Shown here piece after piece: positions 47,246-56,708 of a stretch of 64,000 nt of DNA. Within the stretch, counting starts at the first letter, position 1, and each line of letters begins with the position of its first letter. The position numbers and the translations under genes were made by a program. Where the stretch lies: contig NZ_PPAF01000004.1 in NCBI RefSeq assembly GCF_002913045.1, positions 171,465-235,464 on the forward strand, in the 5' to 3' direction. This DNA is from Campylobacter concisus (GTDB lineage Bacteria > Campylobacterota > Campylobacteria > Campylobacterales > Campylobacteraceae). The notes beneath the pieces were generated by a model, which was not told the origin of the DNA, searched no databases, and worked only from the letters and a program-made list of their open reading frames with translations.

Positions 47246-48013
47246 TTATAAAATCCCTAAATTTGTCTTGATCTCTTTTATTAAATTTGCATCAAAAATC
47301 ATCTCTTTAACAAGTGTGCCATTTGGTAAAAATACCCCAGCAACTTCTAATGCAAGAGAGCTTGAGATCATGACATAGCAGTTGTTTGCGATAGCTAGAG
47401 CCTTGCAAAGGCTAAGATAAGCATCCTCTCTAGCCTTGCCCCACATGGCTGGCACCATGATGATATCACATCCTTTTAGCTTTGCCCAAAGTGTGCTATC
47501 GCGTAGTTCAAAGCATATTAGCACGCCAAGCTTTAGCCCTCTAAAATCAAATGCATTTATATCGCTCACATCGCCAGCGGCAAAAATTTCATGCTCTAAA
47601 TTTGGCCTAAAAAGTTCGGCTTTAAATTGTGAATGAAAGACATTATTTGAGTTAAGAAGCAAAAATTCGTTATAAATTTTTGGCTGGTGTGGATTTAGAT
47701 TTGAAATTTTAGCGAGTCCTGCGCTTTTGTTTAGGCTGCTAAGGTGCGTAAAACCAAGAAATTTATCTGGGCTAAGCGCCTCTTGCAAGCGCTCAAGTAG
47801 CATCGCATCAAAGCTACCTATCATACCACCAAGCATCGCTTTGTTCGTCCCTGCAAAAAAACCGTCAAAGTCATAGCCGCTTATGCAAAGCTCGCTTGCA
47901 AGCAGGAGCGAATTTTCAGGCGCAGCTTCAACTAAATTTGCAAGCTCTTCTAGGCGATCGGTTGCATTTTTTGCCTTTAATGTTAGGCTTATTAGGTTTA
48001 AATTTTCGCTCAT
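47246..48013 (-). CDS. Carbon-nitrogen hydrolase (nitrilase superfamily)
   Basis: 255 residues with the Glu-Lys-Cys triad: Glu in LLLASELCISGYDF, Lys in SQFKAELFRP and Cys in GVLICFELRDS. The family cleaves amides or nitriles; the substrate cannot be assigned. It starts directly after the stop of the lipoprotein gene. Sequence between motifs is divergent from NadE- or omega-amidase-type members. Confidence 0.8.
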   Translation of the reverse strand: MSENLNLISLTLKAKNATDRLEELANLVEAAPENSLLLASELCISGYDFDGFFAGTNKAMLGGMIGSFDAMLLERLQEALSPDKFLGFTHLSSLNKSAGLAKISNLNPHQPKIYNEFLLLNSNNVFHSQFKAELFRPNLEHEIFAAGDVSDINAFDFRGLKLGVLICFELRDSTLWAKLKGCDIIMVPAMWGKAREDAYLSLCKALAIANNCYVMISSSLALEVAGVFLPNGTLVKEMIFDANLIKEIKTNLGIL

Positions 48014-48502
48014 TTATTTTCCAAATACAAATGTCATAGGTTTTTCGTCGTGGCAGTCTTTTGGAATTTTGCAGTTTATATCCGTACCACCGATGTTTGG
48101 TGTGGCTTTTAAAATAACGCTTATAGCTGTGATTTTATCATCTCTCTGGGAGAGTGGGTCATTAAAAACCCAGATCTCGAAGGCAAGACCTCTAGCCTCA
48201 TCATGTGAAACCACTCTTACCTCTTTTAGGTCTTTTGCTTCAAAGCCACACTGTTTGTTTATGCCAAGCATCACGTCATTTCCTAGCACAGATCCTAGCG
48301 GTGCGAAACTTGGTGCAATTTCGCCGTTTGGCATCTCTTGATAGATTTCTGCTTGGCTTGTCTCTTTTACCTTGACAAGCTTGTAGGCGTAGAAATTTTC
48401 GAGATTATTTTTATTTGCTTGATCAATTATCCTTTGATTGCTGCTAGCACACCCCACAAAAAGCACGCAGACAAGGGCTAAAATTCCATTTTTAAAAGTC
48501 AT
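48014..48502 (-). CDS. Putative lipoprotein
   Basis: 162 residues with a type II signal peptide: hydrophobic core and lipobox LFVGC, Cys at about residue 18, then SSN, so probably exported to the outer membrane. Two further cysteines lie near the C-terminus (NCKIPKDC). The ATG at 48502 overlaps the nrdB end by 11 bases. In C. jejuni a gene of unknown function (Cj0232c) follows nrdB as I recall. Function unknown. Confidence 0.75.
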   Translation of the reverse strand: MTFKNGILALVCVLFVGCASSNQRIIDQANKNNLENFYAYKLVKVKETSQAEIYQEMPNGEIAPSFAPLGSVLGNDVMLGINKQCGFEAKDLKEVRVVSHDEARGLAFEIWVFNDPLSQRDDKITAISVILKATPNIGGTDINCKIPKDCHDEKPMTFVFGK

Positions 48503-49514
48503 CAAAGCTAATGCTTCCCTTGCTGTAGTTTGTCACCTTTGCTTCAAAGAAATTTGACTTTTGGTCGTTAAATTTCGCAAAGTCATCGACCCATTTGATC
48601 GGGTGAGTGACGTTGTATTTGCGTTTTAGACCGATCGCAACTAGACGTTGATCGATGAGGTAGTGGATATACTGCTCGATGATATCATCAGTAAAGCCCA
48701 TTATCTGGTTTTGGGTGATGTATTTGCCCCATTTTATCTCTAAATTTCCAGCTTTTTCAAACATATCATAAATTTTTGCCTCAGTTTCAGGCGTAAAGAG
48801 ATCGGGTCTTTCTTTGCGGACTGAATTTATCATGTTTTGAAATAGAAGCAGGTGCGTGATCTCGTCGCGTTGGATGAAGCGGATCATTTGAGCTGAGCCT
48901 AGCATCTTGCCAGCACGTGCTAGAGCGTAGATCGCTGTAAAGCCGCTGTAAAAGTAGATGCCCTCTAAAATTTGGTTTGCAACCATCGCAAGAAGTAGCT
49001 TCTCGTCAGTTACTTCACCTGCAAGCTCCTCGTATACGCTTGAGATGTAGTCATTTTTCTCACGCAAGACGTCGTCGTGCTTCTCCATCTCGTAGATGAG
49101 GTCGGTATTGTCACAGATCGCTTCGACCATGACGGCGTAGGACTTGGAGTGGTTTGCCTCTTCGTAGGCTTGGCGGCTTAGTACGGCGTTGATCTCTGGT
49201 GCGGTGATGTAAGGGTTGATGTTATCGGCTAGGTTGTTTGTCTGGAAGCTATCCATCGAGATGAGCTGGCTCCAAACTAGATCATACATGCGTTTTTCGG
49301 CCTCTGTGAGGTTGTAGGCGTAGTCTCGCACGTCGTCTGTGGTGTCGACCTCTTTTGGAAACCAGGTGTTTGCCTCCATGAGGTCCCAAAGCTTTAACGC
49401 CCACTCGTATTTTGCCTTGGTGAAATTTAAAATGCCGTGTGGGTTGCCGTTAAAGACTCTTCTGTCGGTCAAATTTTCATTTGAACTTGGGTTGTATATG
49501 CGTTTTCTGTTCAT
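48492..49514 (-). CDS. nrdB: Ribonucleoside-diphosphate reductase beta subunit
   Basis: The small radical subunit of class I reductase, 340 residues. Metal ligands are visible in QAYEEANHSKSYA (Glu, His) and in QRDEITHLLLF (Glu, His), with the radical Tyr expected in SKSYA by alignment to E. coli Tyr122. It delivers the radical to NrdA encoded at 14717-17092. The C-terminus (SKGSISFDDF) is the usual NrdA-binding tail. The lipoprotein gene starts inside its 3' end. Confidence 0.93.
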   Translation of the reverse strand: MNRKRIYNPSSNENLTDRRVFNGNPHGILNFTKAKYEWALKLWDLMEANTWFPKEVDTTDDVRDYAYNLTEAEKRMYDLVWSQLISMDSFQTNNLADNINPYITAPEINAVLSRQAYEEANHSKSYAVMVEAICDNTDLIYEMEKHDDVLREKNDYISSVYEELAGEVTDEKLLLAMVANQILEGIYFYSGFTAIYALARAGKMLGSAQMIRFIQRDEITHLLLFQNMINSVRKERPDLFTPETEAKIYDMFEKAGNLEIKWGKYITQNQIMGFTDDIIEQYIHYLIDQRLVAIGLKRKYNVTHPIKWVDDFAKFNDQKSNFFEAKVTNYSKGSISFDDF

Positions 49515-49585
49515 AAATTTCTCTCTTGTTTGTGGTAAAAATTTCTTAAAATATTACCCAAAGCAAGGTAAAAATTTACTTTTAT

Positions 49586-50710
49586 TTAGAGCGCCTTAGT
49601 CCTTTTTATGGTCATTAAAAAGCCAGTTATGATCAGCAAAACTGCGATAACGCATGATACTGCAAATACGACCTGACCGACCTCGCCAAACATCTCTCCA
49701 GTGTGCAAGCTAAGCACCTTTCGCCCAGCCTTTTTGGCCTCTGGGATACTATCACTCTTGCTAACAAGCTTATTTTCTTTTATCTTGCCAGCGCTAGTGT
49801 CAAGCTTTAGTTTGCCCACTTGGCTCTCGCTAGTTTCATAGTTTATAGTGTAGGTGCTTTGGTTATTTTCAGGAATGTTTATCGTGAGTGATTTTAGATC
49901 TAGTGTGACATTTTCTTTAAAAATTTGCTTCGCAGTCTCGATCTCTTTAAATTTCTCGTCGCTTATTGAGAGTAAATTTGATTGTGGTAGACTTTTTTTC
50001 ATTGGAGCTGTTTTTAGGTCAAAAAATATACTATTTACACCGCTTCTGACCCATCCATAAGACCAGTAAAGTCCAGTTAGTGACATCACCACAAGTAAGA
50101 TCGCCACGTAGGTGCCAAGGCTGGTGTGAAGGTTGTAGAAGCAGGCGTAGCCCTTTGCTTTTGGTTTAATTTTTAGTGAATTTAAGAAATTTCGCTTGAT
50201 CGCTGGTGCGTAGAGGATGAGGCCACTGATAGCAAGCAGAGCCATGATGATAGAGCTAATGGCAACTATTTGTTTGCCAATATTGGCTGGTATTTTGCTA
50301 TCAAGCAAGGCAAGACCTAAATTTCTATGAAGACTTAAGATAATGATACGAAATTTCTCACCCCAATCCTCGCTAATAACTTCGCCACTTCTTGGATCTA
50401 TGAAGAAATTTAATTGCTTTTTATCCTTTGTAATGCTTATACGATAAGCTTCATTTTCTCCACCTATTTGTAAGCTTTCAAGCGTATCAAATTGAATCTC
50501 ACTTTTTGCTTTAGCTAGGAGTTCATTTAAACTTAAATTTGTTTTTTCGCTAGGAACTAGGTTTATAAAATTTTTATTTATCGCACTTTTGATCTCTTCT
50601 CTATAAGACGCAAATGGTGCTGAAAGAGTCATGAATATTAGCGGAATAGCCGCAATTAGTCCAATTATTAGGTGGATGTTGAAGATGATTTTTCCTCGTT
50701 TTAAAAACAT
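49586..50710 (-). CDS. PepSY-associated TM protein
   Basis: 374 residues with four TM helices: one at the N-terminus (about 12-32), two in the middle (about 145-165 and 195-215) and one at the C-terminus (about 347-367). PepSY domains lie between them, for example FFIDPRSGEVISEDWGEKF with the HRNLGLAL block. Members often accompany iron/siderophore uptake and may act as ferric reductases. No siderophore system is adjacent; the nearest receptor is the broken TonB gene 4 kb away. Confidence 0.82.
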   Translation of the reverse strand: MFLKRGKIIFNIHLIIGLIAAIPLIFMTLSAPFASYREEIKSAINKNFINLVPSEKTNLSLNELLAKAKSEIQFDTLESLQIGGENEAYRISITKDKKQLNFFIDPRSGEVISEDWGEKFRIIILSLHRNLGLALLDSKIPANIGKQIVAISSIIMALLAISGLILYAPAIKRNFLNSLKIKPKAKGYACFYNLHTSLGTYVAILLVVMSLTGLYWSYGWVRSGVNSIFFDLKTAPMKKSLPQSNLLSISDEKFKEIETAKQIFKENVTLDLKSLTINIPENNQSTYTINYETSESQVGKLKLDTSAGKIKENKLVSKSDSIPEAKKAGRKVLSLHTGEMFGEVGQVVFAVSCVIAVLLIITGFLMTIKRTKAL

Positions 50711-50785
50711 TTTTTTCCTTTAAATTTTAATAGCGAATATTATTTTATTTTTTGTTAAGAGGAGATAAATTTGGTAAGAAATTTG

Positions 50786-51520
50786 CTATTTATTTTGAGC
50801 GATCGGTAAGAGATACTCAAAGGTTCTGATGACTGCGTTTAGATCCTTTTTATTTAGAGATTTAAATGGTTTTAGTAAGTGATAAAGTGGTTTAAATTTT
50901 ATAATTAGCTGTAGTGAGCGCGCGTAAATTTCACTCCCTCCGGTTGCCAAATATTCGCTAATGACTTCGCTTGCAAACTCGTCTGAAATTTTAAAACGAA
51001 ATAACTCATCTATAAAAACAAGCAGATCGCGACACTTTTGAAGCTCTAGGTCATGGCTAAAAAATTTTGACTCAAAGTCTAAAAATTTTATCTCGTCATT
51101 TTTTATGGCGATATCCCTAAGGGCTGGGCGTCCGTGTGCAAAATTTAGTGCATGAAGCCCAGCTAGTGCGCGGGCTGCTTTTAGTAGAATTTCATGTTTA
51201 AATCTTTCATTGTTGCTATACTTAAAAAGCTGAGAAATCGGTTCACCGACATCTTCTATCACGAAAAACTCATCGCTTTTTAGAATGAGTTTTGGGGCAG
51301 GAGCTTTGGCTTCGTTTAAAATTTCAAGTTTCTTTATTTCGTTGGCAAATGATTTATAAGGATTTGGCTTGAAAATTTTAGTTAAAAAGCCACCTTCAAT
51401 GTTTTTTTCAATACGTTTTAACCAAAATTTTTGTCCATCAAATTCAAAGCTAAAGATACGATCATTGCCGTCACTATGACTTTTTAAAATTTCATTGACA
51501 TATTGTTTTAAATTTTGCAT
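50786..51520 (-). CDS. Kinase-fold phosphotransferase (LPS-kinase-like)
   Basis: 244 residues of the Kdo/WaaP-like small kinase type: FVIEDVGEPISQLF in the hinge region, the catalytic loop HGRPALRDIAIKNDE and the metal-binding FLDFE. Campylobacter homologues are often labelled toluene tolerance protein, which is not a real functional assignment. It may phosphorylate an LOS core sugar, but that is inference. It lies alone, next to the tRNA cluster. Confidence 0.7.
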   Translation of the reverse strand: MQNLKQYVNEILKSHSDGNDRIFSFEFDGQKFWLKRIEKNIEGGFLTKIFKPNPYKSFANEIKKLEILNEAKAPAPKLILKSDEFFVIEDVGEPISQLFKYSNNERFKHEILLKAARALAGLHALNFAHGRPALRDIAIKNDEIKFLDFESKFFSHDLELQKCRDLLVFIDELFRFKISDEFASEVISEYLATGGSEIYARSLQLIIKFKPLYHLLKPFKSLNKKDLNAVIRTFEYLLPIAQNK

Positions 51521-51622
51521 ATTTGTAATTTAGCGAAAGAAATCTGAATTTTTACATATATGTGGCGTAAATTTTAGTAAAAAGTAGTGAAAATATATTA
51601 AGCAAAAGAGATAGTAAAGCAC

Positions 51623-51698
<76 letters not shown>

Positions 51699-51803
51699 AA
51701 ATAGATTTTGGCATTTTATCTTTTTATGGCTTACAATATTTTGAAATTTGTTTTAGCAAAATAAAATTTTAAGCAATTTTTGGATAATATTGCAAACTTT
51801 AAC

Positions 51804-51878
51804 GCGGGAATAGCTCAGGGGTAGAGCACAACCTTGCCAAGGTTGGGGTCGCGAGTTCGAATCTCGTTTCCCGCTCCA
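51804..51878 (+). tRNA. tRNA-Gly (GCC)
   Basis: 75 nt including CCA. Acceptor GCGGGAA / TTCCCGC, loop CTTGCCAAG with anticodon GCC. First of three closely spaced tRNAs (Gly-Leu-Cys); a GATAATAT -10-like element lies upstream at about 51783-51790. Confidence 0.93.
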
Positions 51879-51886
51879 TTAACTTA

Positions 51887-51973
51887 GCCCGAGTGGCGGA
51901 ATGGTAGACGCAAGGGACTTAAAATCCCTCGGTAGTTTTTACCGTACCGGTTCAAGTCCGGTCTCGGGCACCA
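51887..51973 (+). tRNA. tRNA-Leu (TAA)
   Basis: 87 nt class II tRNA with encoded CCA, a long variable arm and anticodon TAA in GACTTAAAATC. 8 bases after tRNA-Gly. Confidence 0.93.
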
Positions 51974-51979
51974 CGATAT

Positions 51980-52053
51980 GGCGACATGGCCAAGTGGTAA
52001 GGCATGAGCCTGCAAAGCTTTGATCCCCGGTTCGAATCCGGGTGTCGCCTCCA
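51980..52053 (+). tRNA. tRNA-Cys (GCA)
   Basis: 74 nt with encoded CCA. Acceptor GGCGACA / TGTCGCC, anticodon GCA in CCTGCAAAG. 6 bases after tRNA-Leu. Confidence 0.93.
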
Positions 52054-52085
52054 AACTTCAAAAATAACTACTCAAAGGAATAATA

Positions 52086-52241
52086 GTGAGAAATTTATTT
52101 TTAGCAGCTTGTATAGCATTTTTTGTAGCTGGTTGTTCAAATACTTGGCATGGCGTAAAAGAAGATACTCATAATGCCAAAGAATGGACTAAAGAAAAGA
52201 TAAATGATGGAGCTACATATATTAAAGAAAAAACAGAGTAA
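52086..52241 (+). CDS. Entericidin-like small lipoprotein
   Basis: 51 residues from GTG 52086 (AAAGGA 6 bases upstream). The signal peptide has lipobox VAGC with Cys17 the lipidated residue. The mature sequence (SNTWHGVKEDTHNAKEW...) is amphipathic and helical, resembling EcnA/EcnB entericidins. It lies between tRNA genes and may share their transcript. Too short for standard ORF calling. Function by family: cell-envelope lipoprotein, toxin or antidote, unproven here. Confidence 0.7.
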   Translation: MRNLFLAACIAFFVAGCSNTWHGVKEDTHNAKEWTKEKINDGATYIKEKTE

Positions 52242-52278
52242 ATTTTAGAGATTATAGTAAATTTTAAGCAAAGTTGGT

Positions 52279-52284
52279 TATAAT
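52279..52284 (+). promoter_or_regulatory. Putative -10 box of tRNA-Ser
   Basis: TATAAT in GGTTATAATCAC, 16 bases before the tRNA. Confidence 0.5.
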
Positions 52285-52299
52285 CACAAATCTTTAATT

Positions 52300-52389
52300 C
52301 GGGAGATGGCTGAGCGGTCGAAAGCGGCGGTCTTGAAAACCGTTGAGGTGTGAAAGCCTCCTGGGGTTCGAATCCCTATCTCCCGGCCA
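52300..52389 (+). tRNA. tRNA-Ser (TGA)
   Basis: 90 nt class II tRNA with encoded CCA. Acceptor CGGGAGA / TCTCCCG, anticodon TGA in GTCTTGAAAAC, long variable arm. Confidence 0.93.
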
Positions 52390-52913
52390 CCTATCTAATT
52401 CCTTGTTTATTTTATAAAGCATTACCTAGATTTATCGTTCATAATGGCTATAAAAAAATTTCTATAAATATTCAGTCCAAAATTTACTAAAACTAAAAAT
52501 AGTAGTAAATTTCTTATTCAAAGTAAGATATTGTAAGATAAGGAAAAGTTTAAGAGTTTTTATATTTTATTTTTGACTATCTTAAATTCTCAAAATAATA
52601 TTTGTAGTAGCACATCCAAAATACATAATAGGTAGTAATCCTGTGTATAAATATATGTAAAATTAATAATATTGAATAAAGAATTTAAGACGAATTCAAA
52701 ATAAGAATTTAAACTAAAGCAATCCATGAAAATAGTTTAAAGTTAAAGTGGCGGCTATGTTTTATGTAGTCTAGGTTCTATTTATATTTAATAGATAAAA
52801 GTACAACAGACAAAAAATAAACTACTTGCTAATAAATATTTTTTTGAAATATTATTTTGAGAGAATATCTAGCCACATAAAAGTAGCTAGATAAGGAAAA
52901 ATTTCTAAAAATT
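52390..52913. other. 524-base AT-rich stretch without a gene
   Basis: No ORF with a plausible start and ribosome-binding site is visible on either strand; stops are frequent in all frames. A weak hairpin (ATCTAGC / GCTAGAT, 52867-52892) near the frr 3' end may slow transcription. It could be a decayed gene, an untranslated RNA or plain spacer; nothing further can be supported. Confidence 0.5.
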
Positions 52914-53471
52914 TTAGATTTTTAAAAGCTCGGCTTCTTTTTCTTTTACAAGAGTATCGATTTTTGCAGTGTAGGTGTCAGTTATCTTTTGAACCTCATC
53001 TTGTCCCTTTTTGCTCTCGTCCTCAGTTATAGCTTTGTCTTTTTCAAGCTTTTTGACTTCATCATTTGCATCTTTTCTTACGTTTCTTATACTAACTTTG
53101 GCTTTTTCCCCCATTGATTTTGCATGTTTTGCATTTTCTTGGCGTTGCTCGACGGTCATAGGTGGGAAAAATAGCTTAACACTCTCACCATCACTATTTG
53201 GATTGACACCGATATTTGCTGCTTGGATAGCCGATGATATGGCTTTTATCATACTTTTTTCCCAAGGCGTGATAGCGATAGTTGAAGCGTCGCTTGTAAG
53301 CACAGTGGCTACTTGGTTAAGTGGAGTTGGCGAACCATAATAATCAACCATTACATGATCTACAATATTAATGTTTACCTTACCCGTTCTAAGCGTTGTA
53401 AAGTCACGTTTTAATGAAGCTATTGCTTTTTCGCAGCCTTCTTTTTGTGTTTCGTAAATTTTATTTAGCAT
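52914..53471 (-). CDS. frr: Ribosome recycling factor
   Basis: 185 residues, complete, with the family N-terminal block ([25 protein letters not shown]), NPNSDGE and the long helical C-terminus ([16 protein letters not shown]). Frr with EF-G dissects post-termination ribosomes. Its start overlaps the 3' end of the deacetylase gene by 11 bases. The nearby secG/BI-1/can/MscS genes are the C. jejuni set as I recall, but pyrE is missing and a deacetylase gene is inserted. Confidence 0.94.
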   Translation of the reverse strand: MLNKIYETQKEGCEKAIASLKRDFTTLRTGKVNINIVDHVMVDYYGSPTPLNQVATVLTSDASTIAITPWEKSMIKAISSAIQAANIGVNPNSDGESVKLFFPPMTVEQRQENAKHAKSMGEKAKVSIRNVRKDANDEVKKLEKDKAITEDESKKGQDEVQKITDTYTAKIDTLVKEKEAELLKI

Positions 53472-54420
53472 TGATGTCCTTTATTAGAAGTTTTGTACTT
53501 CGTTGATGATCTACTTTTAGTGATATTAAAACTTTGCGTTTATCGAGCGGTGGGTTAAATTTACACTCAAAAACACCATTTGTCATAGGTACCTTTTTAA
53601 AGCCATTAAAGCCAGTCATAAAAAAACTACCTTCGCTAGCATTTGTATCAGTTTTTATAATAAGTTTGTCTATTGCATTATTTTGTGGATAGCTATCTGG
53701 AAATATCCACTGGGCATTTAAAAATTTGCTATTAAACGTTAGTGCTATTTTGGTACCGTTCATTACGGGCGTTCTGTAAAGATCAAAAACATCGCTTTTA
53801 TCTGAAACTGCGCCTGAGTTTTGATTTAAAAGTGCTAAAAAGCCAAATTCCTTTGCAAGAGCAACCACTCTACTATCGATCTCGCCGTAAGGTACTGCGA
53901 AGTATTTTGGCTTATAGCCCATGTGTTTTTCAAAGGTTTCAACGCCCTTTTGAAAATCCTCTCTTAATGCCTCATCGCTAAGCTTCGTCATCCTTGGATG
54001 AGCGTACGAGTGGTACCCAATCTCGCCATAAGCCTCAAGTTCTTTAATCTGATCAAAATCCAAATAATCGCCATATTTATTTGCACTGGCTTCCACATAA
54101 AGCATTAGTGCAAATGGATAGTTATACTCTTTAAATACACTAAGGGCCTTGTCATAGAAACTTTTATAACCATCATCTACAGTGATGACGATCCAGTTAT
54201 CAGGTATTTTTTCGCCAGCATTTACAGCATCGACTAGCTTTGAGAGTTTAACGACTTCATAGCCATTATTTTTGAAATATTCAAACTGCTCTCTTAAATT
54301 TTTAATAGAAATATCAGTGCTTGTATGTCTTGGATCATCAAAGCGATGATAGACTAAAATATGAGCGTCTGCTAAAGCAAATGTTAGCGTCAAGAATGAC
54401 GCTAAAAGTGTTTTTATCAT
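53461..54420 (-). CDS. Secreted polysaccharide deacetylase family protein
   Basis: 319 residues with a signal peptide ([19 protein letters not shown]). NodB motifs are visible: [11 protein letters not shown] (motif 1, metal-binding Asp-Asp), GYHSYAHP (motif 2, the H-x3-H zinc pair) and YFAVPYGE (motif 3). A C-terminal beta-rich domain of about 90 residues follows. It probably de-N-acetylates a surface or cell-wall glycan in the periplasm. It lies between secG and frr with minimal gaps. Confidence 0.82.
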   Translation of the reverse strand: MIKTLLASFLTLTFALADAHILVYHRFDDPRHTSTDISIKNLREQFEYFKNNGYEVVKLSKLVDAVNAGEKIPDNWIVITVDDGYKSFYDKALSVFKEYNYPFALMLYVEASANKYGDYLDFDQIKELEAYGEIGYHSYAHPRMTKLSDEALREDFQKGVETFEKHMGYKPKYFAVPYGEIDSRVVALAKEFGFLALLNQNSGAVSDKSDVFDLYRTPVMNGTKIALTFNSKFLNAQWIFPDSYPQNNAIDKLIIKTDTNASEGSFFMTGFNGFKKVPMTNGVFECKFNPPLDKRKVLISLKVDHQRSTKLLIKDINAK

Positions 54421-54422
54421 TG

Positions 54423-54752
54423 TTATTTTGCTGGAGTTTGTGGTGCACTAGGAGCTGATGGTACGTCGTTTGACTTTGGTATGACTAGAGATTTACTATC
54501 GACGCTATCAACGATAGAGCGTTTTAGATCTTTATTGTAGAAGTATCCAAGTGCAAGTGTATTTAAGATAAATAAAATACCTACGATAAAAGTAAATTTA
54601 GCTAAAAATCCAGCTGGTCCTTTTGCTCCAAAAAGACTCTCGTTACTTCCGCTATATGCCCCAAGTCCGATAGATGAGCTTTTTTGAAGTAAAACAGCGA
54701 TAGTTATGATGACAGCTAGAGCAAACTGTAAGATCAAAAATATTAAACTCAC
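54423..54752 (-). CDS. secG: Preprotein translocase subunit SecG
   Basis: 109 residues with two TM helices (about 3-21 and 51-72) linked by the family loop VLLQKSSSIGLGAYSGSN. The GTG start has AAAGGAAATTTC before it. The C-terminal tail is rich in Pro, Ala, Ser and Thr (SAPSAPQTPAK). SecG assists SecYE in Sec export. Confidence 0.92.
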   Translation of the reverse strand: MSLIFLILQFALAVIITIAVLLQKSSSIGLGAYSGSNESLFGAKGPAGFLAKFTFIVGILFILNTLALGYFYNKDLKRSIVDSVDSKSLVIPKSNDVPSAPSAPQTPAK

Positions 54753-54818
54753 GAAATTTCCTTTAAATTTTTAAAAATAATTGGTTGCGATTATACAAGA
54801 AAAGATTTAAATTTTTAG

Positions 54819-55202
54819 TTAAAGTTCTTTTTCAAGCTCATAAAGCTCGTATCTTATGCTTTTAAAAAGCTCGGCTCGCTCTAAATTTATAAGCTTAAAG
54901 CACTCTTCAAGCACGCGGGCGCTCTCCTGGGCACGCTTGAAATTTGCAGTGATTATCTCGTCTAAATTTTCTCTAGCTTGCTCGCTTTTTGTGCTAGTTT
55001 TTAAGACATCTTCTTGTGAATTTCTAAATTTTAAAAATTCTTTTTGTGGGATCTTTGCTTTATGGCGGAGGGATTTTATTTTGTAGGCGAGCTTAGCGTC
55101 ATCAAAGACATATCTTTTTATATCTTCAACAACGCGAAGCCCTTCTTTTAGCCTATTTAGATTCGCATCTATCACTCGGTAGATGCGCTCATCTTTAGTC
55201 AT
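54819..55202 (-). CDS. ThiD2-type thiamine-pathway domain protein
   Basis: 127 residues, all-helical, containing YRVIDANLNRLKEGLRVVED and EIITANFKRAQESARVLEE. These blocks match the ThiD2 domain that is fused to ThiE in other bacteria and is proposed to phosphorylate HMP-P. Here it stands alone. It overlaps the Bax-inhibitor gene by 8 bases. Annotation in related genomes as thiamine-phosphate pyrophosphorylase is inaccurate, since the ThiE barrel is absent. Confidence 0.7.
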   Translation of the reverse strand: MTKDERIYRVIDANLNRLKEGLRVVEDIKRYVFDDAKLAYKIKSLRHKAKIPQKEFLKFRNSQEDVLKTSTKSEQARENLDEIITANFKRAQESARVLEECFKLINLERAELFKSIRYELYELEKEL

Positions 55203-55893
55203 TTCTATTAAAAATTCCTAAAATTTGTAGCAATGATGTAAATAGATTTACAAAATCAAGATACAAAGCAACTGCACCTTCAACTGGTGTTTCATAGTTT
55301 CCACGGATAATATTTTGCGTATCAAAAAGTATATATGCACTAAACAAGATCGATGAGATACTTGCGATTACAAGTTGAAACATTGTACTTTTAACGAAAA
55401 TATTGATAATAGCTGCTGCAACAATAACAATTAAGGTTATGAACAACATTTTACCCATTGTTGTAAAGTCGCGCTTTGTATTCATTGCAAAGACACTTAA
55501 CGCACCAAAAGCAACTGTTGTTAGTCCAAATGCTTGAGCCACGATACCAGCACCACTTGGCATAGCAAGGATCGCTGAAAGTAGCGGAGTTAGCGTAAGG
55601 CCACTTATAAAAGTAAATGCAAATAGAAGTATTAAATTTAATCCCTCTTTGCGTTTAGCTGCCATTAAGCCAAAAAGTAGTGCAAACTCGACTATAACAA
55701 GTCCCCAAAACAAAAATCTATTTGCCGCAAAAACACCAGCAATGCTAATGCCTACATAGGCACCAGCTGTAGCTGAAAGTAGTGATGCTGCAAAAAGTTG
55801 ATAAGTTTGTTTTATAAAAGTGCTTAGCGAGCTTTGAGAGTACGCAAGTTCTTCTTGATTTTGTTTTGCGTAGTTCCTATCATATAGACTCAT
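55195..55893 (-). CDS. Bax inhibitor-1/YccA family membrane protein
   Basis: 232 residues, seven TM helices, with the family pattern ending in DTQNIIRGNYETPVEGAVALYLD. AAGGAG lies just before the ATG. Related proteins modulate FtsH or act as pH-gated calcium leaks. It begins a minus-strand run (BI-1, ThiD2) and is divergent from can. Confidence 0.88.
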   Translation of the reverse strand: MSLYDRNYAKQNQEELAYSQSSLSTFIKQTYQLFAASLLSATAGAYVGISIAGVFAANRFLFWGLVIVEFALLFGLMAAKRKEGLNLILLFAFTFISGLTLTPLLSAILAMPSGAGIVAQAFGLTTVAFGALSVFAMNTKRDFTTMGKMLFITLIVIVAAAIINIFVKSTMFQLVIASISSILFSAYILFDTQNIIRGNYETPVEGAVALYLDFVNLFTSLLQILGIFNRND

Positions 55894-56023
55894 TTTATCT
55901 CCTTATGAATTTTTGAATGAGTTTAGCCTAAAATAATTAAACAATGAATAAAAAGAATTTTAATAAATTATATTAGTTAAAAATTTATATATTAAAGTAT
56001 TTTTTAGATTAAATAAAAGTTGC

Positions 56024-56029
56024 TATAAT
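56024..56029 (+). promoter_or_regulatory. Putative -10 box of the carbonic anhydrase gene
   Basis: TATAAT in GCTATAATCGC, 35 bases before the ATG at 56064. Confidence 0.55.
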
Positions 56030-56063
56030 CGCGTAAAAATATAAAAAATGGAGATAAATTTCT

Positions 56064-56708
56064 ATGGATGACTCGCTACTTGAAGGTGCGGTAAAATTTA
56101 TGGAAGATGGCTTTTTAGAGCATGAAGAGCTCTTTAAAAGTCTACAAAATAGACAAGACCCACATACCCTTTTTATATCCTGTGTTGATTCAAGAGTAGT
56201 ACCGAATTTGATAACAAACTGCCTCCCAGGCGAGCTTTTTATGGTGCGAAATATCGCAAACATCGTGCCACCTTATAGAGTGAGCGAGGAATTTTTGGCA
56301 ACGACTTCTGCTATCGAATATGCATTAGAGCTTTTAAATATCAAAAATATTATTATTTGCGGGCACTCTGACTGTGGTGGATGTGCAGCGCTTTATATGG
56401 ATGAAAAAAAGCTCAAAACTACACCAAATGTTAGAAATTGGATAAAGCTAATAGAACCAATTAAGAGAGAAGTGCTTAAATTTACAAGCGACGATCCAGC
56501 AAAGATGGCGTGGCTAACTGAGAGATTAAATGTGATAAATTCGATCGAAAATATAATGACTTATCCAAATGTAAAAGAGGAGTATGAAAGAGGAAATCTT
56601 CAAATTTATGGCTGGCACTACATTATAGAAACCGGTGAAATTTTCAGCTACGATTTAAAAGAGGGCACATTCAAACTTTTAGCAGATAAAAGGGATGAAA
56701 ATGCGTAA
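56064..56708 (+). CDS. can: Beta-class carbonic anhydrase
   Basis: 214 residues with the zinc ligands and catalytic pair in ISCVDSRVVPNL (Cys, Asp, Arg) and the His/Cys pair in ICGHSDCGGCAAL. It hydrates CO2 to bicarbonate, needed by a capnophilic Campylobacter at low CO2. GGAG lies before the ATG. Its last codons overlap the start of the MscS-family gene. The same pair is present in C. jejuni (canB/Cj0238) as I recall. Confidence 0.92.
   Translation: MDDSLLEGAVKFMEDGFLEHEELFKSLQNRQDPHTLFISCVDSRVVPNLITNCLPGELFMVRNIANIVPPYRVSEEFLATTSAIEYALELLNIKNIIICGHSDCGGCAALYMDEKKLKTTPNVRNWIKLIEPIKREVLKFTSDDPAKMAWLTERLNVINSIENIMTYPNVKEEYERGNLQIYGWHYIIETGEIFSYDLKEGTFKLLADKRDENA

Noticed and set aside
47883..48341. 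A 152-codon frame spanning the C-N hydrolase and lipoprotein genes antisense
   Set aside because: Crosses two genes on the other strand; low complexity and no start signals.
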